This document shows, piece after piece, positions 31,990 through 45,600 of a stretch of 64,000 nucleotides of DNA. Both the position numbers and the translations under genes were made by a program. The notes under the pieces were generated by a model, which was given only the letters and a program-made list of their open reading frames with translations, was not told the origin of the DNA and ran no database searches. This stretch comes from Ceriagrion tenellum (taxonomy: Eukaryota > Arthropoda > Insecta > Odonata > Coenagrionidae), in assembly GCA_963169105.1 (NCBI GenBank), contig OY720643.1, positions 83,931,696 to 83,995,695 of the forward strand, in the 5' to 3' direction. Numbering within the stretch: position 1 is the first letter of the stretch; the number at the start of each line of letters is the position of its first letter.

Positions 31990-34900
31990 AATGTATCATG
32001 TCATAAAGGCGGAATTGATTTTGTCCCATGACGTAAAAAAAATGTTAACCTATGGACACACTCATCTCGGAAAACAATTCATACACTTCACTTCCCTGAC
32101 TGCACGCTAACGCTCAAGGCTTAAGATTTATTTGAAAAAATCAAAATTGATAATGGGGAGAAGCTATTAATTTTTAATTCCTTTCAGACTCTCTCTCTGA
32201 TGAAGTAGTCAACTAGAGATTTCAATCTGTGGAAAGTATTTTGGCCATGACCAGTCCTGCATTTTAACCGCTTTTGTTGCAGGGTGACCTATACATTTGA
32301 ATCTTTCAACAAGGCGTCCAGTTGTGAAGGAATACCCTTTGTTGGGACACCAATACATTTCATTTTCCCAGAGCAACTCTGTAGAACTTGAAAATTCTAC
32401 TCCTGATGCCTGTGAGGCACTAAGTAAGATTCTCAAGTTATTTCTATGTCCAAGCGAACCCACAAAAACGCAAACTGATTTTCACCGAGCATTGGTTAGA
32501 AGTACTGCTCAATACTGCTTTAGCACGATTGTACCTTCAGGATGAATCTCTTGAATTTGGAAATGAAAGATGAGTCAAATTAAAGAAATACTGCGCATAG
32601 TATCTCCTTTGAATAATTGTGAACATCTGAATACTCGTAAAAATTTCTCGGAGTATGCCTTCTTATGCATGAGATCACCAGTAAATGCGTAGACTCGCTC
32701 ATCTGAACGGAGGGGGAACGACGCCGCGCCATGCGACTGCACAGGGAGGGAAATAGGGACAGGATCTCGAAGGGGAGGGGAAGGGTGCGGGAATTTCTGC
32801 AGTGGTGCAGCGGTGCCGAGTGGCATCCTTTGTGGGTGGCCCGAAATGCGATGCACCATATCTCAGAAATGCAGAAAGTTTCATGAAAACGACAAAATTT
32901 TGTCCTGTCGTACTTTACAATTGCATTTACCCGAGGAAGAGAGCTTTTCCCGCCAGAAAAACACGTTTATAGCAATAAAGTATTAGAGACTTTCGGGGCT
33001 CGGGTTCCCGTAAGCCAAGAGAGACAAAACTTTAACACATTAATGAACGTTACCCAGCGATAACTTTTAGCTGTGGAAAACATAAATTTTCTTAATTCCT
33101 TAAAATAAGTGCCACTCTAATGGACGGGCATCGCTCCCGTGCCTGCTTGACTTGTCTTTATTTTTTGAAATGCGACATTGAGGATTTATTCAACATTTTG
33201 GATTTTATCTATTCTAGGATATGGCTTTTAGCGTTGCATGAGGGCACCAAAGAAGAGTAAAATATTAATTTTTAACCTCAAAATTTGAGGAATACTTGAA
33301 GTTTTGACCCAAATGATCTTCATCCAATTTTGTTGTTTTTCGTAATATATACAACGAATGCTTTGGCCTCTTAGATCGTCTCCGATGTCTTCCCTCTGAC
33401 ATTTTTCCAGTTCCCACCCGATTACATCAGCCTTCATCCCTTGGGCCCCATCCATCTTCATCTTCTTTCTCCTCGCGGCCCGGGTGTTTGCTTTGATGTC
33501 TTGACTTGCTATTTATACATAATTTATCCAAGAATTTCTCATCTCCCTCCGATTACTTGTTTCTCTTCAAGCAAGGTTCTTCCTGTTTCCTTAAACCTTT
33601 TTGGAAGGAAATCATCATCTCGACGCACATTGTGTAGTTTCTCCGGCTGTTTATTTACACTCATTATTATTCAAATGAGTGGTCACAACAATTTACTATG
33701 CTATGAATTATTCATTCCATGAGTTCGATCAAAATTTATCCGAATGAATTTTTATAAAAAATGTATTAGTATTAATGGTGTTGAACCAGTCAGAATGAAT
33801 ATAATTTATGCAATAAAATATAGAAAAAGACTTTGATACTATTGGAACATCCTTATCATTCTGCAGTAAAATAAGAAGGATAGTTTTCTATTCATAAGAG
33901 AGTTGTAATATATGTTGAACTTCAGTAAAATAAGATGTAAAATAGATCTATTAAAATAATTAATTCATTGAGGAAATCAGAATATAGAAGACATTTAGAA
34001 GAATGAACGCAGAACTTGACATACAGAGTATCTATAAAACCATGTGATAATGAAGGAGAAGGTAAAGGAGCGTGTAGAAAGAATTCGTGTAGGAAGTTAA
34101 GATTAGAAATAATGAGTGAGAGGCGGAGATCTGTGGGACATCCCCGCAAAAAATGTAAAGACTTAAACTGAATAAGGGCGTAACAGTTACTACGAAGGCT
34201 TCCGCGGTTTTTCAATGATGCTGTCCACCGAAATGCTAAATCGTGGGAAGGATCCTAACAATTTGGAGTTAAGGTCGTAGCAGGTTTAATGCTTTATATG
34301 TAGGTTTAATGTTTTGCCAACAAACGTTTTCCATCTGATGGGAATTCCAGCTATTCAGGTTATAACTATAGTAGAGTCACTTCACAAAAAGGTTTGATGT
34401 ATATTAAGATTGAGAGCACTTCTTGTCTTCTTATGAAGTTTTGCCGAGAGCAGTGCCCCAAATAACTCCAAACGTGGCAGGGTTAACCTTTAAATTGAAG
34501 AAACCTTTGATTTTGAACATAACAGCTCCGTCCAGCATAGGCAGGCACCATACGGTCTTTCACTGCTATCACAGAAATCATGAATTTCAATGCTTGGTTT
34601 TCTGGTATCTATGATAGTAGCAACATCCTCAGTAAGAATCTTGCGATTCACCTTTATATCTGTTCAAATTTGCATTTGTTCAGAGAGATTAATTCAATTG
34701 TGACATAATGATGATGGAAGTATATCATCCCATCTCAGTAATAGAGAAAGCTGTGCTTGGTTTTCACCCCTCGAAGTTTTTAATAAAAATCATTTGCCAC
34801 GTCGGATAATTTGTTTTTCTTCATCTACCAGAGAATGAGGATTGCCATGCTATTCTGTTATTAGTCCGTTAGATAATTATGCTGGTCCCTTTAATGCTTC

Positions 34901-36227
34901 CACGTTCTTTCCCACCATCGTTTAACTTTCTCTTAGCCTTTTTATTAAATTTCACATGTATGACAGCCATATTATTAATCGGAGGCTGAATGTGTCTCCG
35001 AAAAAATGTGCTTCTCCTCAGAGTTACTGAACATTTTATGAACATCTACCTTACCGACATAGAATAAACTTTCTACATTCCGAGTAATGCTACACTCACG
35101 CTAGCGGTTGCATACAAAGGAACTGTTGATTGTTAGATTTAGATATTATCGTCTTAGGAATCATCACGGTTGGGTCCATAGCTCTAGATTTAAGAATAAA
35201 CAGTCTCTCTTATCTTATGATAGAAAAACAAATATGGTGGCTTACATTTGGGCTAAGCTCACATATTCACTGTAAAACTTTTTCTTCAAGGTCTGGACAG
35301 TGTGCAGATATTGGTTAGTTGTAGCATACTAAAGTTATGGGCACATGAGAAGTACTGTTTATGCCAAGGCTTTGGTAGACTTTGGGCTGAACCTAACATA
35401 ATCAAGAGATCTGAATTAAGTACCAAAGAGTTTAGAAAGAATAATGTGTGATGACTGACTTTAACATAGCGACGATTATAATTATCAAAGCAGGGAAACT
35501 TAAAAAAAACAGGTAAGCGATGATATTCGCTCGCGTTGACTTGTCCTGTATGTCTAGCCAGCCAGAATAAATGTTATTTGGATAGAATATCATTCATTTT
35601 CAATGCTGCGGGTGGAAAATAATCATATAAATTTTCAATTTCGGTGATATTTGACCCATGACAAAGTATAGCTCTGAAGAAAAAAGGAGGATGACGACGC
35701 ACGGTATCGCAATTGTTTTCAAATGTTATATTTCCCAGAAGGCAGTTTATCTGATTTGCGATGGAACACGAATTTATTGATCCTAATCGGTGGAAAGTAC
35801 CTCAATAATGACGCGTTATCGCAATTTGTTGGCCTAGGAAAGGCTACTAGTTTAAACCGTAGAATTTATTAATCTTTTTTTTTTATTTTTCCGCACAGTA
35901 CATACAATTGCAAGCATACGTTTCAGTAGATGTTTCCTTGAAGTCATATCTCGCAAATATTTTTCGTAGTGTTCAGCGGATTCCATTAAACAAAAATAAT
36001 GGTACCTTGGTGGCTAAACTCTTAAAATAGATTTTTAATTGAGCGTGGCAAGCAGTCAGTTTTTTTGGGAAATGTATTGAATAAAAACACCCCCAGGAAT
36101 TTCAAAGCGAACGCCTTTCAAAGATCAATGTATTTCAGGGTGTATTTAACGAGGAAGGAAATTCGCGCTTTTGATCCTTGAAAGGTCAGAGGATTCACCC
36201 TGACTCCACAGACCGGGGAAATTTGCG
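31990..36227. other. No gene recognised
   Basis: Mostly AT-rich, with a GC-richer patch near 32.7-32.85 kb. Open frames up to 97 aa lack motifs. No repeat family described elsewhere in the window is seen here. Confidence 0.45.
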
Positions 36228-36264
36228 TATAAAAGGCTCGAGCCGGAAAAGGAAAAGGGCAGTC
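36228..36264 (+). promoter_or_regulatory. Insect-like core promoter: TATA box plus CAGT initiator
   Basis: TATAAAAGG at 36228-36236 is followed by GGGCAGTCAAG, with the CAGT adenine at 36261. That is about 33 bp from the TATA start, the spacing expected for an RNA polymerase II promoter. A short frame starting ATGGAGTGGCGG at about 36290 follows and stops after 20 codons. No clear splice donor or second exon is seen. It could be the first exon of an inducible gene or a decayed promoter. Confidence 0.4.
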
Positions 36265-36505
36265 AAGTTCCTTGGTCACTTGAGTCAAGAATGGAGTGGC
36301 GGACCAAGAGCTTAACGAACTTGGGAAACTGCGCAGATTTTATTACAGTCTAGGTGATTTAGCTTCTTATTGCGTGTACAACTGTTAGACTTCTGCCCAA
36401 AAGACTGCTGTCACTCTGTACGTTGTTTTATATTGTGGTGAATAACTTGTCTCCCTCTCGTCATAGATCAACCTCACTTTCCGTCTGTGACAACTTGTTT
36501 TGGGT

Positions 36506-36720
36506 GAAAGTATTCAAACATGGCGGGTGAATTTTGTTGAAGAAATTGCCATGAGAAAAATTCGGTCTGGACCGGGAATCTAACCACGGACCTTTGGTTT
36601 ACCAGTCCAATGCGCTGACCACTACGCTATCCATGCTTCCTAATTTCCATGGCAATTTTGGCGAATTTTTCTCATGCCAATTTCTTTAACAAAATTCACC
36701 CGCCATGTTTGAATATTTTC
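36506..36720. mobile_element. tRNA-SINE-containing foldback
   Basis: Inverted arms of about 58 bp (36506-36564 and 36662-36720) share TTCAAACATGGCGGGTGAAT, AATTTTGTT and GAGAAAAATTCG. The left half continues into a minus-strand tRNA-like head (36565-36640) with an A box TAGCGTAGTGGTCAGCGC and an anticodon-loop-like CTGGTAA (GGT), ending GGTTAGATTCCCGGTC. The same head lies in direct orientation 240 bp further on. Confidence 0.7.
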
Positions 36721-36873
36721 AAATGGCTAAGCACGGCATAAGTGCTGGTGAAGGATACTGTCTCTTGGTTGTGGGTTCTTTGAAACCCTCTTCTCCGTCG
36801 CGTGGCCATCTTTAACGGACCGCAAGGGCCTATGATCTAGTTGCCTTGTATCCACCAAAATTGCCAACTAGGA

Positions 36874-37050
36874 AGCCTGGATAGCGTAGTGGTCTGCGCA
36901 TTGGTCCGGCAAACCAAAGGTCCTTGGTTCCATTCCCGGTCCAGGCCGAATTTTTCTCATGGCAATTTCTTCCTGCTTTTGGTGACTTGTCAGGTACCCG
37001 ATTTCCCGACCACGGTAACTCAGCGAGCGTACCAGGTAAAAAATAGTTTT
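36874..37050 (+). mobile_element. tRNA-derived SINE, second family
   Basis: The head GGATAGCGTAGTGGTCTGCGC and the degenerate B box TTGGTTCCATTCCCGG match the inverted head at 36.6 kb. The shared body starts GAATTTTTCTCATGGCAATTTCTT. The region up to about 37050, ending CCAGGTAAAAAATAG, is provisionally its tail. The anticodon-arm stem TTGGT/ACCAA is intact, but the acceptor stem is not. Confidence 0.65.
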
Positions 37051-37407
37051 TTTATGAAGGAGTGCATCATGGTATTTTAATTGCTGATACGATTGATATT
37101 TTTTCTAACATTGCCACATTTTGAAATATCCAAAAATCTTGAATTTGACCCCAATTCATTTTGCATCCAACGCTAAGAATGATTCCGTTGAGATGATTTG
37201 ATAAACATTAGGCCGTAACAGTCTGATTATCAAACGATATTTTTGAATTAATTTTGTGATTTACAGGCTTTTTTCTAAATATTGCCCGTGAATGTCTGTC
37301 ACAAAAACATTTCATTTCAGGAATTATTATGACGCAACGATGAAACGTATGAAGATAAATGATGTTTCATCAGCCAATTACAACATTAAACTAATTTTTA
37401 CGAATAT

Positions 37408-38545
37408 TTACATCTACATAATACCCTGCGAGTCGCCTCATGGGCCTGTGGCAGGGGTTGTTAGGTCACCTGCCATCTAAAGGTGTAAGTTTTTGGAGAT
37501 GGAGTGGTGACATGTATTATAGGAGTGTATTTATTAGAGCTCAATTTTTATAATGGTCGCTTATTGCTCGCGATAAGAACGAGTTCTTGTACCTATCTGT
37601 TTGGTAGAGTATCTCTCTTATTTTATCGCATCTGTCAGACCTAGAGGTGTAGTGAGGAGTCATGGTAATATTCTCTATGTCGCTCTGAAAAATATCAGTT
37701 TTGATTTCATCAGACAGCCTAAGCTTGGCGTGTAGCCTCCTAGTCTCTAGGGGCTCCCACCTTAATCCCTCTAAAAGTTGTGTAACACTATGTGTCCGTT
37801 CGTAGCAGTTTTTAACGAAGCGTACTGCTTTTATTTGAATCTTGTTAATTTGTTTGGTTAAATCTTTATGACCAGGGTCCCAAATGCTCGCGGCGTATTC
37901 GAGGTGTGACCTAACCAGAGCGACGTAGCATCTCTCTTTTACTTTTTCATCCGTGGACCTTCCTATTGTACACTTAACAAAACCTAGTTTCTTTAATGTT
38001 GTGCCGCATATGTTTTGTGTGTTCCTCACGATATATCTGAAGTTATGGTAATTTCAAGATATTTTACTTTATTTGAAGATATTATGTTTACTTCACCTAC
38101 GGTGTAGGTATAGCTTTTGTGTGATGACTTTCGCAGGAAGTTAACTGTGGTGCATTTACTAATATTTAGTTCTAAACCCCACTCCTGGCACCAAAAATGA
38201 ACGTTGTTACGGTCAGATGACAGAACTTCAAAGTCCGCGTCTTCGCTTATTTCACGGTATATAACTGTATCGTCTATAAACTGTTTCTTAATCTACTTAA
38301 ATCTTAATTTACTGCTAATGCGAGAACTAAGGTCATTAATATAAATAGTGAATAAAGGAGGGCCAATCACGCTTCCTTGAGGAACACCGGATGTGACTTC
38401 GACCATATCAGGGCTAAAACCATCAATAAATACTTTTCTTTTGGATCACTGAGAAGATCTGGGTACTATTTCACATACTTGGTTTGCTAATAGAAAAAGT
38501 CTTGTGGTACATCTTTTTTGACTAACAAACTCGGAAAGTAGTAAT
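37408..38545 (-). mobile_element. CR1/jockey-type LINE, copy E (most RT-complete)
   Basis: Minus-strand copy ending at the CATCTACAT terminus (37411). It contains the family 3' tail, the RT C-terminus, the FIDDTVIY catalytic-box region, and upstream VTSGVPQGSVIGPP with FTIYINDL (about 38330-38410), the signature RT motif of CR1/jockey LINEs. Similarity fades near 38545 (around SLLVKKDVPQDF). Frameshifts and stops interrupt the frame; the longest open piece is 37541-38029. It is an inactive copy. Confidence 0.85.
37541..38029 (-). pseudogene. RT C-terminal open fragment of copy E
   Basis: 162 residues starting MRNTQNICGTTLKKLGFVK. ALVRSHLEYAASIWDPGHK follows, then AVRFVKNCYERTHSVTQ, RWEPLETRRLHAKL and RSDRCDKIREI. 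This is the best-preserved version of the family's RT C-terminus and serves as the reference for the other copies. The RT active site lies upstream in other frames (IDDTVIY near 38260), so the protein is broken. Confidence 0.85.
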
Positions 38546-41500
38546 AACTCACAAATTACATAAGTATCGTTGAAGATCCATGGGGGGTTCCCCCAGGGTT
38601 ACTCTACCCCTGGTCTTCCGGTTATCAATATTTCCTTAAACTCTTTATTATCCCCTTCGTTTTGTTAAGAATAGAAAAAAATTACAATACGCTTCCGACC
38701 CGTAGAGCTAACATCTCGTCTATTCTCATTGCGTTGTCATTCCAGCAAAACACGTTCTTTTCTCTGAAAGTACACAGGTTAGTCTTGTGATCACAGTTTC
38801 TTGGCAAAGAAAAAATTAATAATATAGTAGTACTGGTGCCAGGAACTTTTGTTTCTCATCCGAAGGGTTCGGTTTAGGACGATAAACCCTTGTCCCCTTG
38901 GGCCCTTTATCAAGAGCACACACAAACCGACGCCAGATTTCTCTCCAACCGTATTTTAACCCTCTTTACTTTCCCTTACCTACCAAACCTCTTTTTGATG
39001 AGTTTCGATGAATTTTCGTCTGTCGGTCACCTTCCCAATTACATACCAACTATCACAATTTTAGTGTATTCTTATTCACTCTTTCAAGAGGAGATGGGTA
39101 TTTTTTGTTGGTAAAATTTAGGGTGTTATTTGTCAACCTAGCTGTTCTCGCCCCGTTTGCAAATTCAGAAAACTTAGGCTTATACTTGGATACATAGGAA
39201 ATCGCTAGTTCTTTTTAACCACCTCAATACCTGATGCCATGCCTCAACTGCCATGAACAGCAAGCACTGCGGTACTCCACATGAGTATTGCTTATCGGTA
39301 AGGTATCGACATCTGCGATATTTTTCTAAGTAATACTCTTCCGATTCGTATCGTTTGCATCTCACCTCGAGTGACAACGCAGGAGGAAAGAGAGAGCAGC
39401 GTCATTCTGAGCATGAGGAACCCATGGCTCGTAAATAAAGTAAAAGTCTAAGTCGCCGTGAATGCTGTCTGCAGCTTGTCTGCTTTTTCCGACGAAGTCT
39501 TTCTCGGCAGTGGGCCTCCCATCACATTCGCTCCGAGGAGAGTGAAAGGTCCGGCCCTCGCGAGAAAAAAAAATAACTCCGAGGAATATGCCCTGCCAGA
39601 TTCCTCGGGCTTCAGGAATTTGATGTATTTTGCTTGACACTTCTTTCCTGGCTGTCCGAGGACGCAGTGTGCTCAAGACTTCGGAGAGAAATGGAAAAAT
39701 GCCCATTCGATTCAGCTCCGTTGCGTGCATAAATTATCTTATAACCAACGAAACGGTAGTGGCTGGGGATATTTTTATTCTTCATAATGGACTCTACGCT
39801 ACTTTTTTTTGATGCTTATACATCCTAATATGGGCTGTACGAGCAGTCATTAGTAAAGAAAATGTTTGATACTAAAAGGACATCTCAACATGGGAAGGAT
39901 TCCATGGTTTCAACTATGTGGAATTTGATTTTCACAAATGAAAATATAACTTAGTTATCTTCCACTGATTTATTTTCATGGTACAACTTTTTTTTACTCA
40001 GCGGTGTCGTAATCAGTACTTGATAATTACACCGGTGTGTCGAAATTTGTTGTTCTAAGAAGATAGATGAGTGGAAGAAAACGTTATTATTTCATTTGTG
40101 TATAGGAAGGATTAATAAGCATACGAGACGTGACCTACGATCTGGTTATAATAAATACTGAGGTATCTATGTCACCACTCAAACCATCTATGAATCCAAT
40201 CTCATTAAATACAAAAGCCATTTCTAATGCCATGCGAAATCTTGCTTTTCAACCTTTTTTTGGACAGCTGGCCTCTGACCTCGTGTTTCAGCTTTTGTCA
40301 TTCATCCTGTATTGCGAAATATTTAAAATAATAATTTAATATAATAAGTTCCTCATAATAATATTTGGCATGTAATTAATTGAAAACTTTTACGCAATTT
40401 TCACCTTCGATCTAATAGTTATTAATGAATATAAATTTGTAGCTTTAAGGTTAAGGCCAAAGAATCATCGACTTATTTTCAATATCTTGACGCTCTTCCC
40501 CGCCCCCGATTTGGTTCTGTATGTAGGTGTATCTCGTATATCTCTCTTGCTGTGGCAGAACAAGACTTTAAGATTCATTGTAAACGCTATATTAATGTCA
40601 GATGCTTAAAAAAGAAAAAGTGAGTGTAGGAAGCGCCCCTGTTAAAAATGAAAGAAAAATGTGGCAGGCTACTTGTCAGCTGCGCAGCCACGTACCAACT
40701 CAGAAGTACCCACTAAACAATTCTCTATTAACCTTATAAATAAATATCTACTTACCAATATTGTGACGTAAAAATGGTTACATGGCTAAGTAAGGTACAG
40801 GGTGTAATCAGGTTCAATTGCCTCACTTGTGAGGCTAATGTAAAACATAAGAGGGGTTTTGTGTTGGGCTAGTGAGCCTTTAAAAAAACCTGAATCGTGC
40901 TATCTTGTTATTAGCGAGTAATAGGTAATGAAAACTTCAGGGATGTGATGGTTAAAAAATTGGCAATTTCCCAATGTGTCCCAAAAATCGTCTTAGTCTT
41001 CTGAATTTCAAACGAGTGGGAATAGTTAAATTGACAAATACAACCTTTTATATCCTGTTGAAGTAACAAACAATAATTTTGCTTGTTGTTTGCTTAGTGA
41101 TTTGGAAGGTAACCGACCACTAAACTTGTTTAAATGAGATTGGTTGGTAGGCAGGTGAAGGAATAAAGTGAGGTTGGATAGAAACCTGGCGTCGGTATAT
41201 GTGTTCTTGATTATGAGTCATCATTGTAATTAATATATGAAGCTGATTTTAACTAACAAATTGATTGGAACAGCTGTTGAAAACAGGCTCTTCAGATTCA
41301 TAAGTTGTGATTAAATCAGCGAGATTACTTTTCTTGCTGAAAAAAGCTTTCGTTATTTCCTCCGCGAACTGTGCATGGAAACCAGTTCCAAAGATGTAAG
41401 GGCGTCATCAGACCTGCAGCGGTGATGCGTTATTTGGTCCTTCTTAAGCATTCTTTTCTGAATCCTAGCCATCAAGATGAAGGAGAGCGACATTTCATTC

Positions 41501-42654
41501 ACCCACTTTGATGCCGCTCAACTCTCTCTACCAATTTTACTTTTCTATTGTTCTGCAGCTCATCTTAGACGAGAAAATAGGGTAATCCTGCGCGAAAAAC
41601 CAACATTAGGTGGTTACGCAAATGTTACGCAAATGTCAAGATGATGCCGATGCAACAACAATCATATACCCTTCTTTCGTCTTTTACCTGTTTGCGGCCA
41701 TTTTATAAGTCCCAAATTACATTAAATATCTATAGGGAACTGACGGACTTGTTGGATTGGTCTCCTTTAACAAAAACACCCCAGAATATTCACCAGGATT
41801 CAGTGGATTGGGCGGGAGGGTGAAACATTTACTCATGTTGGAAACCATTCTTATCTGGTTTCCAAGACTAGATATGGGAGAGAGATTATAGAATGAGAAG
41901 ATAAAGATGGCATTTAATGGAAAATGTGATAACTTGATGTTCTAGAACTTCGAATTTTTATAAGCTTATTTTTGAACGGTTTACTCAACCATGGAGAACA
42001 GAGTGAATATGAGCGAAAAGAATTGTAGAATTATCAATACCGGGGCCCAGTCTACAAAAATACCAAGCAACTGTAATAGTTACGTGCATATAAGTTAAAA
42101 GTTTTCACGCTTTTCCCTTTCCGGGTAAGCGGAGCCAGTGGAGTTCATTCTCGGTGTCATAATAGCGAAATGCCTTTCGTATGTATTTCTTCTTCCTTGT
42201 ATGCCGCAGTTTGGCTTCAGTGAAACACGTGCCGTCTTGTTATAAGGGATTCTACATATTTCTCCTCTTTAGAGTTTATTCTACCATATTCACATGGAAT
42301 TCTATGTACCTTTACCTTCCTGTCATTATTTTGCTTTTACCACATTCATTATCAGCAGTCATTTTCCTCATTCCAATCTTTGTACATTCTCTTAGCAGGT
42401 CTGAGCTAAGTCTGAGAACTCATTTCATATCAGTTATTACTGGATTATATATTATTTTGATGTCTATGCAGGATCTGAGAAAAGCGTTCGTGAGTTTATT
42501 GTAAATTGTCAAATGAAGTAGATGAAATTATTTCACAACATATTTGCATCATCTCGCATCACTTCTCTCTCCAGAACTCTGAGCAACCCAAATAAAATGT
42601 CAATGAGAACGAAACACAATAACCTTAAATGAAAAACCTATATAACCATCAATC
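38546..42654. other. No gene recognised
   Basis: AT-rich. Open frames such as 122 aa on minus (39362-39730) and 107 aa on plus (42181-42504, hydrophobic) show no motif or family similarity I recognise. The latter's hydrophobicity follows from T-rich composition. Confidence 0.45.
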
Positions 42655-42965
42655 GATGGTGCGTGATGATGAAGTTTACAGAAGAGTAGATAAAAAAAGA
42701 TCTCATGGAAGACTAAACGTTACAGAGAATAATATACAAATGGATTAGACACTTCCTGAGACGTAATGGGTTTGTGAGAACGAAATGAAAGGTAAATAGA
42801 GGGAAAAGTCTCTTGAGGAAGACCAAGGAATAAGTTCATTGATCAAAGAAAGGAAACTGTACCTATGTAGAGTTATAAGGGAGTAAGAGAAATAGCACTA
42901 GACAAAGAAGGGTGGAGCACAGCAGTCAATCAGTCTTTGGATTGAACTACCAATGAAGGAATAAC
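42655..42965 (+). mobile_element. RTE-like LINE family 1, 3' tail
   Basis: GATGAAGTTTACAGAAGAGT, then ACTTCCTGAGACGTAATGGG, then AGGGTGGAGCACAGCAGTCA and a CAGTCTTTGGATTGAACTACC tail correspond to the last ~330 bp of the copy at 12.1-14.6 kb. No intact frame remains. Confidence 0.7.
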
Positions 42966-44739
42966 GACTAAGCAGGACAAAATAACAGATACGAAGTGTT
43001 CAATGAATTCGTAAATAATGCAGGATTTTGATATCAGTGAGTAATGAGGTCCTTTAAAAGAGCCTTAGAGAACTAGATTCATGCTGAAGAAATTGGTAAT
43101 GAGCATTGTATTGTATTGTATCCACACTCTCCCTGGATCAAACTTAATTAATAATTGGGTAGATTAGAAGTATACTTACTCTCTGGCTAGCCACGGGAAG
43201 TATAAAGTAATTTTATTACGTTTGATGACGTAAAAGTTTATTGCTATTCTAATTAAGAGTAATTCCGTAAAATATAAATTAAATACTAAAGAGATATTCC
43301 TAGCTGAAATAATATCAAGATTGTTTTTTTTTCGAAATATTATTTGAGAAAATTTGTGGCAAAAAATAAAGTCAATTAGTAATGCATCGTATTCAAAATA
43401 CATTAAAATATTGTCTCGCATTTTCTCAAAAGATTTCATACTCGTGTGCTATTTGCTCAAAAAAGTTACTTGCCTCTAAGTTAGTTTTAGCTCGAGCTGT
43501 TTGCCTCCCAAGTTAAATATGAATGTTTATTAGAGGTTGCCGTTTGTGACCAATATCAAATTTGGAGGTCGTTGTTTGTTTCTTTCACGTTTGTGTAACT
43601 TGACCATTTACTTTCCTAATTCCTCTAAAACTGTTTGCAGCATTTCAATCGTATTAACGATATAGAATTGGGAACGTAAGCTATTTATGTTACTTCAATT
43701 CTTCGTCTTGCTTATGATAAACTCTGCCACGTCTCTGTTTGTCCATTCCTCTGAAGTAAATATATAAAAATAAATAAAAGTAAAAACACATTTTAAAATG
43801 ATGTGCGTGAAAATATATTTAATACATCATCCATGCTGGGCACTCGACATTGGTATTTAACTTGCAAAAAGTGTACAAATAGTTAACTCGAAAGAATCGT
43901 AAAGGAAATTTAACTTTAGTGCATATTCTTATTTTTATAAAATATTACAGTAATTCCTTTAATTAGCATTTCATTGAAATAGTCTCCTCGGAAACTAGTG
44001 GTTGAGTTCGAAGAATGTTTGCGACAAACCCATAAAAGGAAATAATGGAAATATTAGTTTTGTCGACTGCGGGGACTAATTTAGTTGCACGTATGCGCTC
44101 GTATGATTGGTTCCATGAAATGTCAAATACTCGTAGTATCATGAGAAAGGAATTTAATGCAAGCTTGAGTTATTAAATATTAATTTATCCTTCGTTTATT
44201 ATTGTTTCTTTATGTGGTCAATGTCTGGCATAAAAATATCAAGTTATGGTAATATTACTATTTAGCATGTGATATTAATTTTAAGAATAGTACGTTAAAT
44301 CAAGCATGGTATTGTAATATAAAGGTATATTTTTTCCTTTTTTAAGTGGCGGCGAAGTAGTCAAAGCAATGGTAGTCGGGGGTAAGGATAAACATGGTAC
44401 ATCGCCTCTTAAATATACAATGCTCTTACTAACAAGCTATTGATGAGTGTATTTTGTCGTCAATTCTTTTAGCAACGTGAAGAACCCAAAACTACACTTC
44501 TGATTATGAATACTTCGCTTTCTAGTTTGAGATAATTAAAGAATGAAAAGCCATGAGTAAACATCCTGGAAAAATTAATTTAATCGCTATAAAGAGAACG
44601 TTTGAAGGGTCAAGCAGCGAATTTAACTCAGCACCCACCATATTCTTTCCGATTATCCAAGTTTTCAATCCTGGAACCCTAAAAATTTATGCAATTTATT
44701 TATTCGCCGAATCATAAAATGAATTATTTAATCCTCAAG
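42966..44739. other. No feature recognised
   Basis: Very AT-rich DNA with no supported gene or repeat. Confidence 0.45.
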
Positions 44740-45600
44740 TTAGTTATTCGATATGAAAAAGGGTGGAAAAAAATAAACTTGATATGGAGCAAGGATAAGG
44801 AAACGCTTGATGCTTCGAAAAATTTTTTCGAAGCTGAAAAGAAGGAAAGAGATGAGTCGAAAAAGGGATTGAAAGGAACGAGGAAGAGGGACGAGAAGGA
44901 GAGATAAGGAGGAATGGGGGAAGGAATGAAAGGACGAGGAAGAAAGATGAAGGTATAGGAAAAACGTTAAGGCTCGGCAATAAAAGCGAGGGGAGATAAA
45001 TAAACAGTGCAGGGTCAGATGCGGGAAAGATACGGAGTGAGCCATCACTAAAGATGTGGTCTGGCGGTAGTAAAAGGTAGGCCTGGTGGAGAAGGAGTTT
45101 TTCGGTTGGGAATTGTTGGGGGGGAAGAAGTGACCAGCAGAGTTGGGGCTAAAGAAAGGTTTCCTGAATATGATTGGGAAGTGGAGGATGTGGTCCCCAA
45201 AGCGAAGAAACCCCGGGAAGAAATGGAAAAGAGAAAAATATTACACATAAAATCGAGGAAAAAGTTATTCCCCTTTTTTTATTCACACACACGCACACAC
45301 ACTGTATCGCATTTTTTTTTCTTTTTTTCGGACGAAGGGACCACCTCAAGTGTTGGGGGGAGAAAAGGTTTACTTTTTTTCCTTTTGGGGGCGTGTGGCA
45401 GGGGGGTGTCGAGGAGGAACTGGGTTGAGTTTGACGAGGGTGCGGTAAGAGCTCGACAGGCCATGTGGGAGGTTGGAGGTGTGGTGGAGGTTGGGACGCG
45501 AATGCGGGCGAGAAGGGGAGCGGTTGAGGAAGAGGTTGTTTTGTGTGGGTCGGCTGGGAATCTCGCTTTAGTGCGGAAAGCTGTGCGCATGTCATTTCGA
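44740..45600. other. GA/G-rich purine island
   Basis: The plus strand is dominated by GAAGG, AGGA and long G runs (six Gs near 45353 and near 45403), plus a short (AC)n run near 45283. Overlapping open frames on both strands (up to 175 aa) reflect the composition, not a gene. The G runs could form G-quadruplexes. Confidence 0.45.

Noticed and set aside
31734..32006. 90-aa plus-strand open frame
   Set aside because: It lies largely inside the TTA-flanked MITE and spans its right TIR, so it is not a gene.
41380..41440. GAAACC...GTCATCAGACC resembling the foldback motif
   Set aside because: The boxes are in the wrong order for either strand and no hairpin joins them.
42181..42504. 107-aa hydrophobic open frame resembling membrane segments
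   Set aside because: T-rich DNA yields Phe/Leu/Ile-rich peptides. No charged-loop pattern, no family motif and no flanking exon signals.
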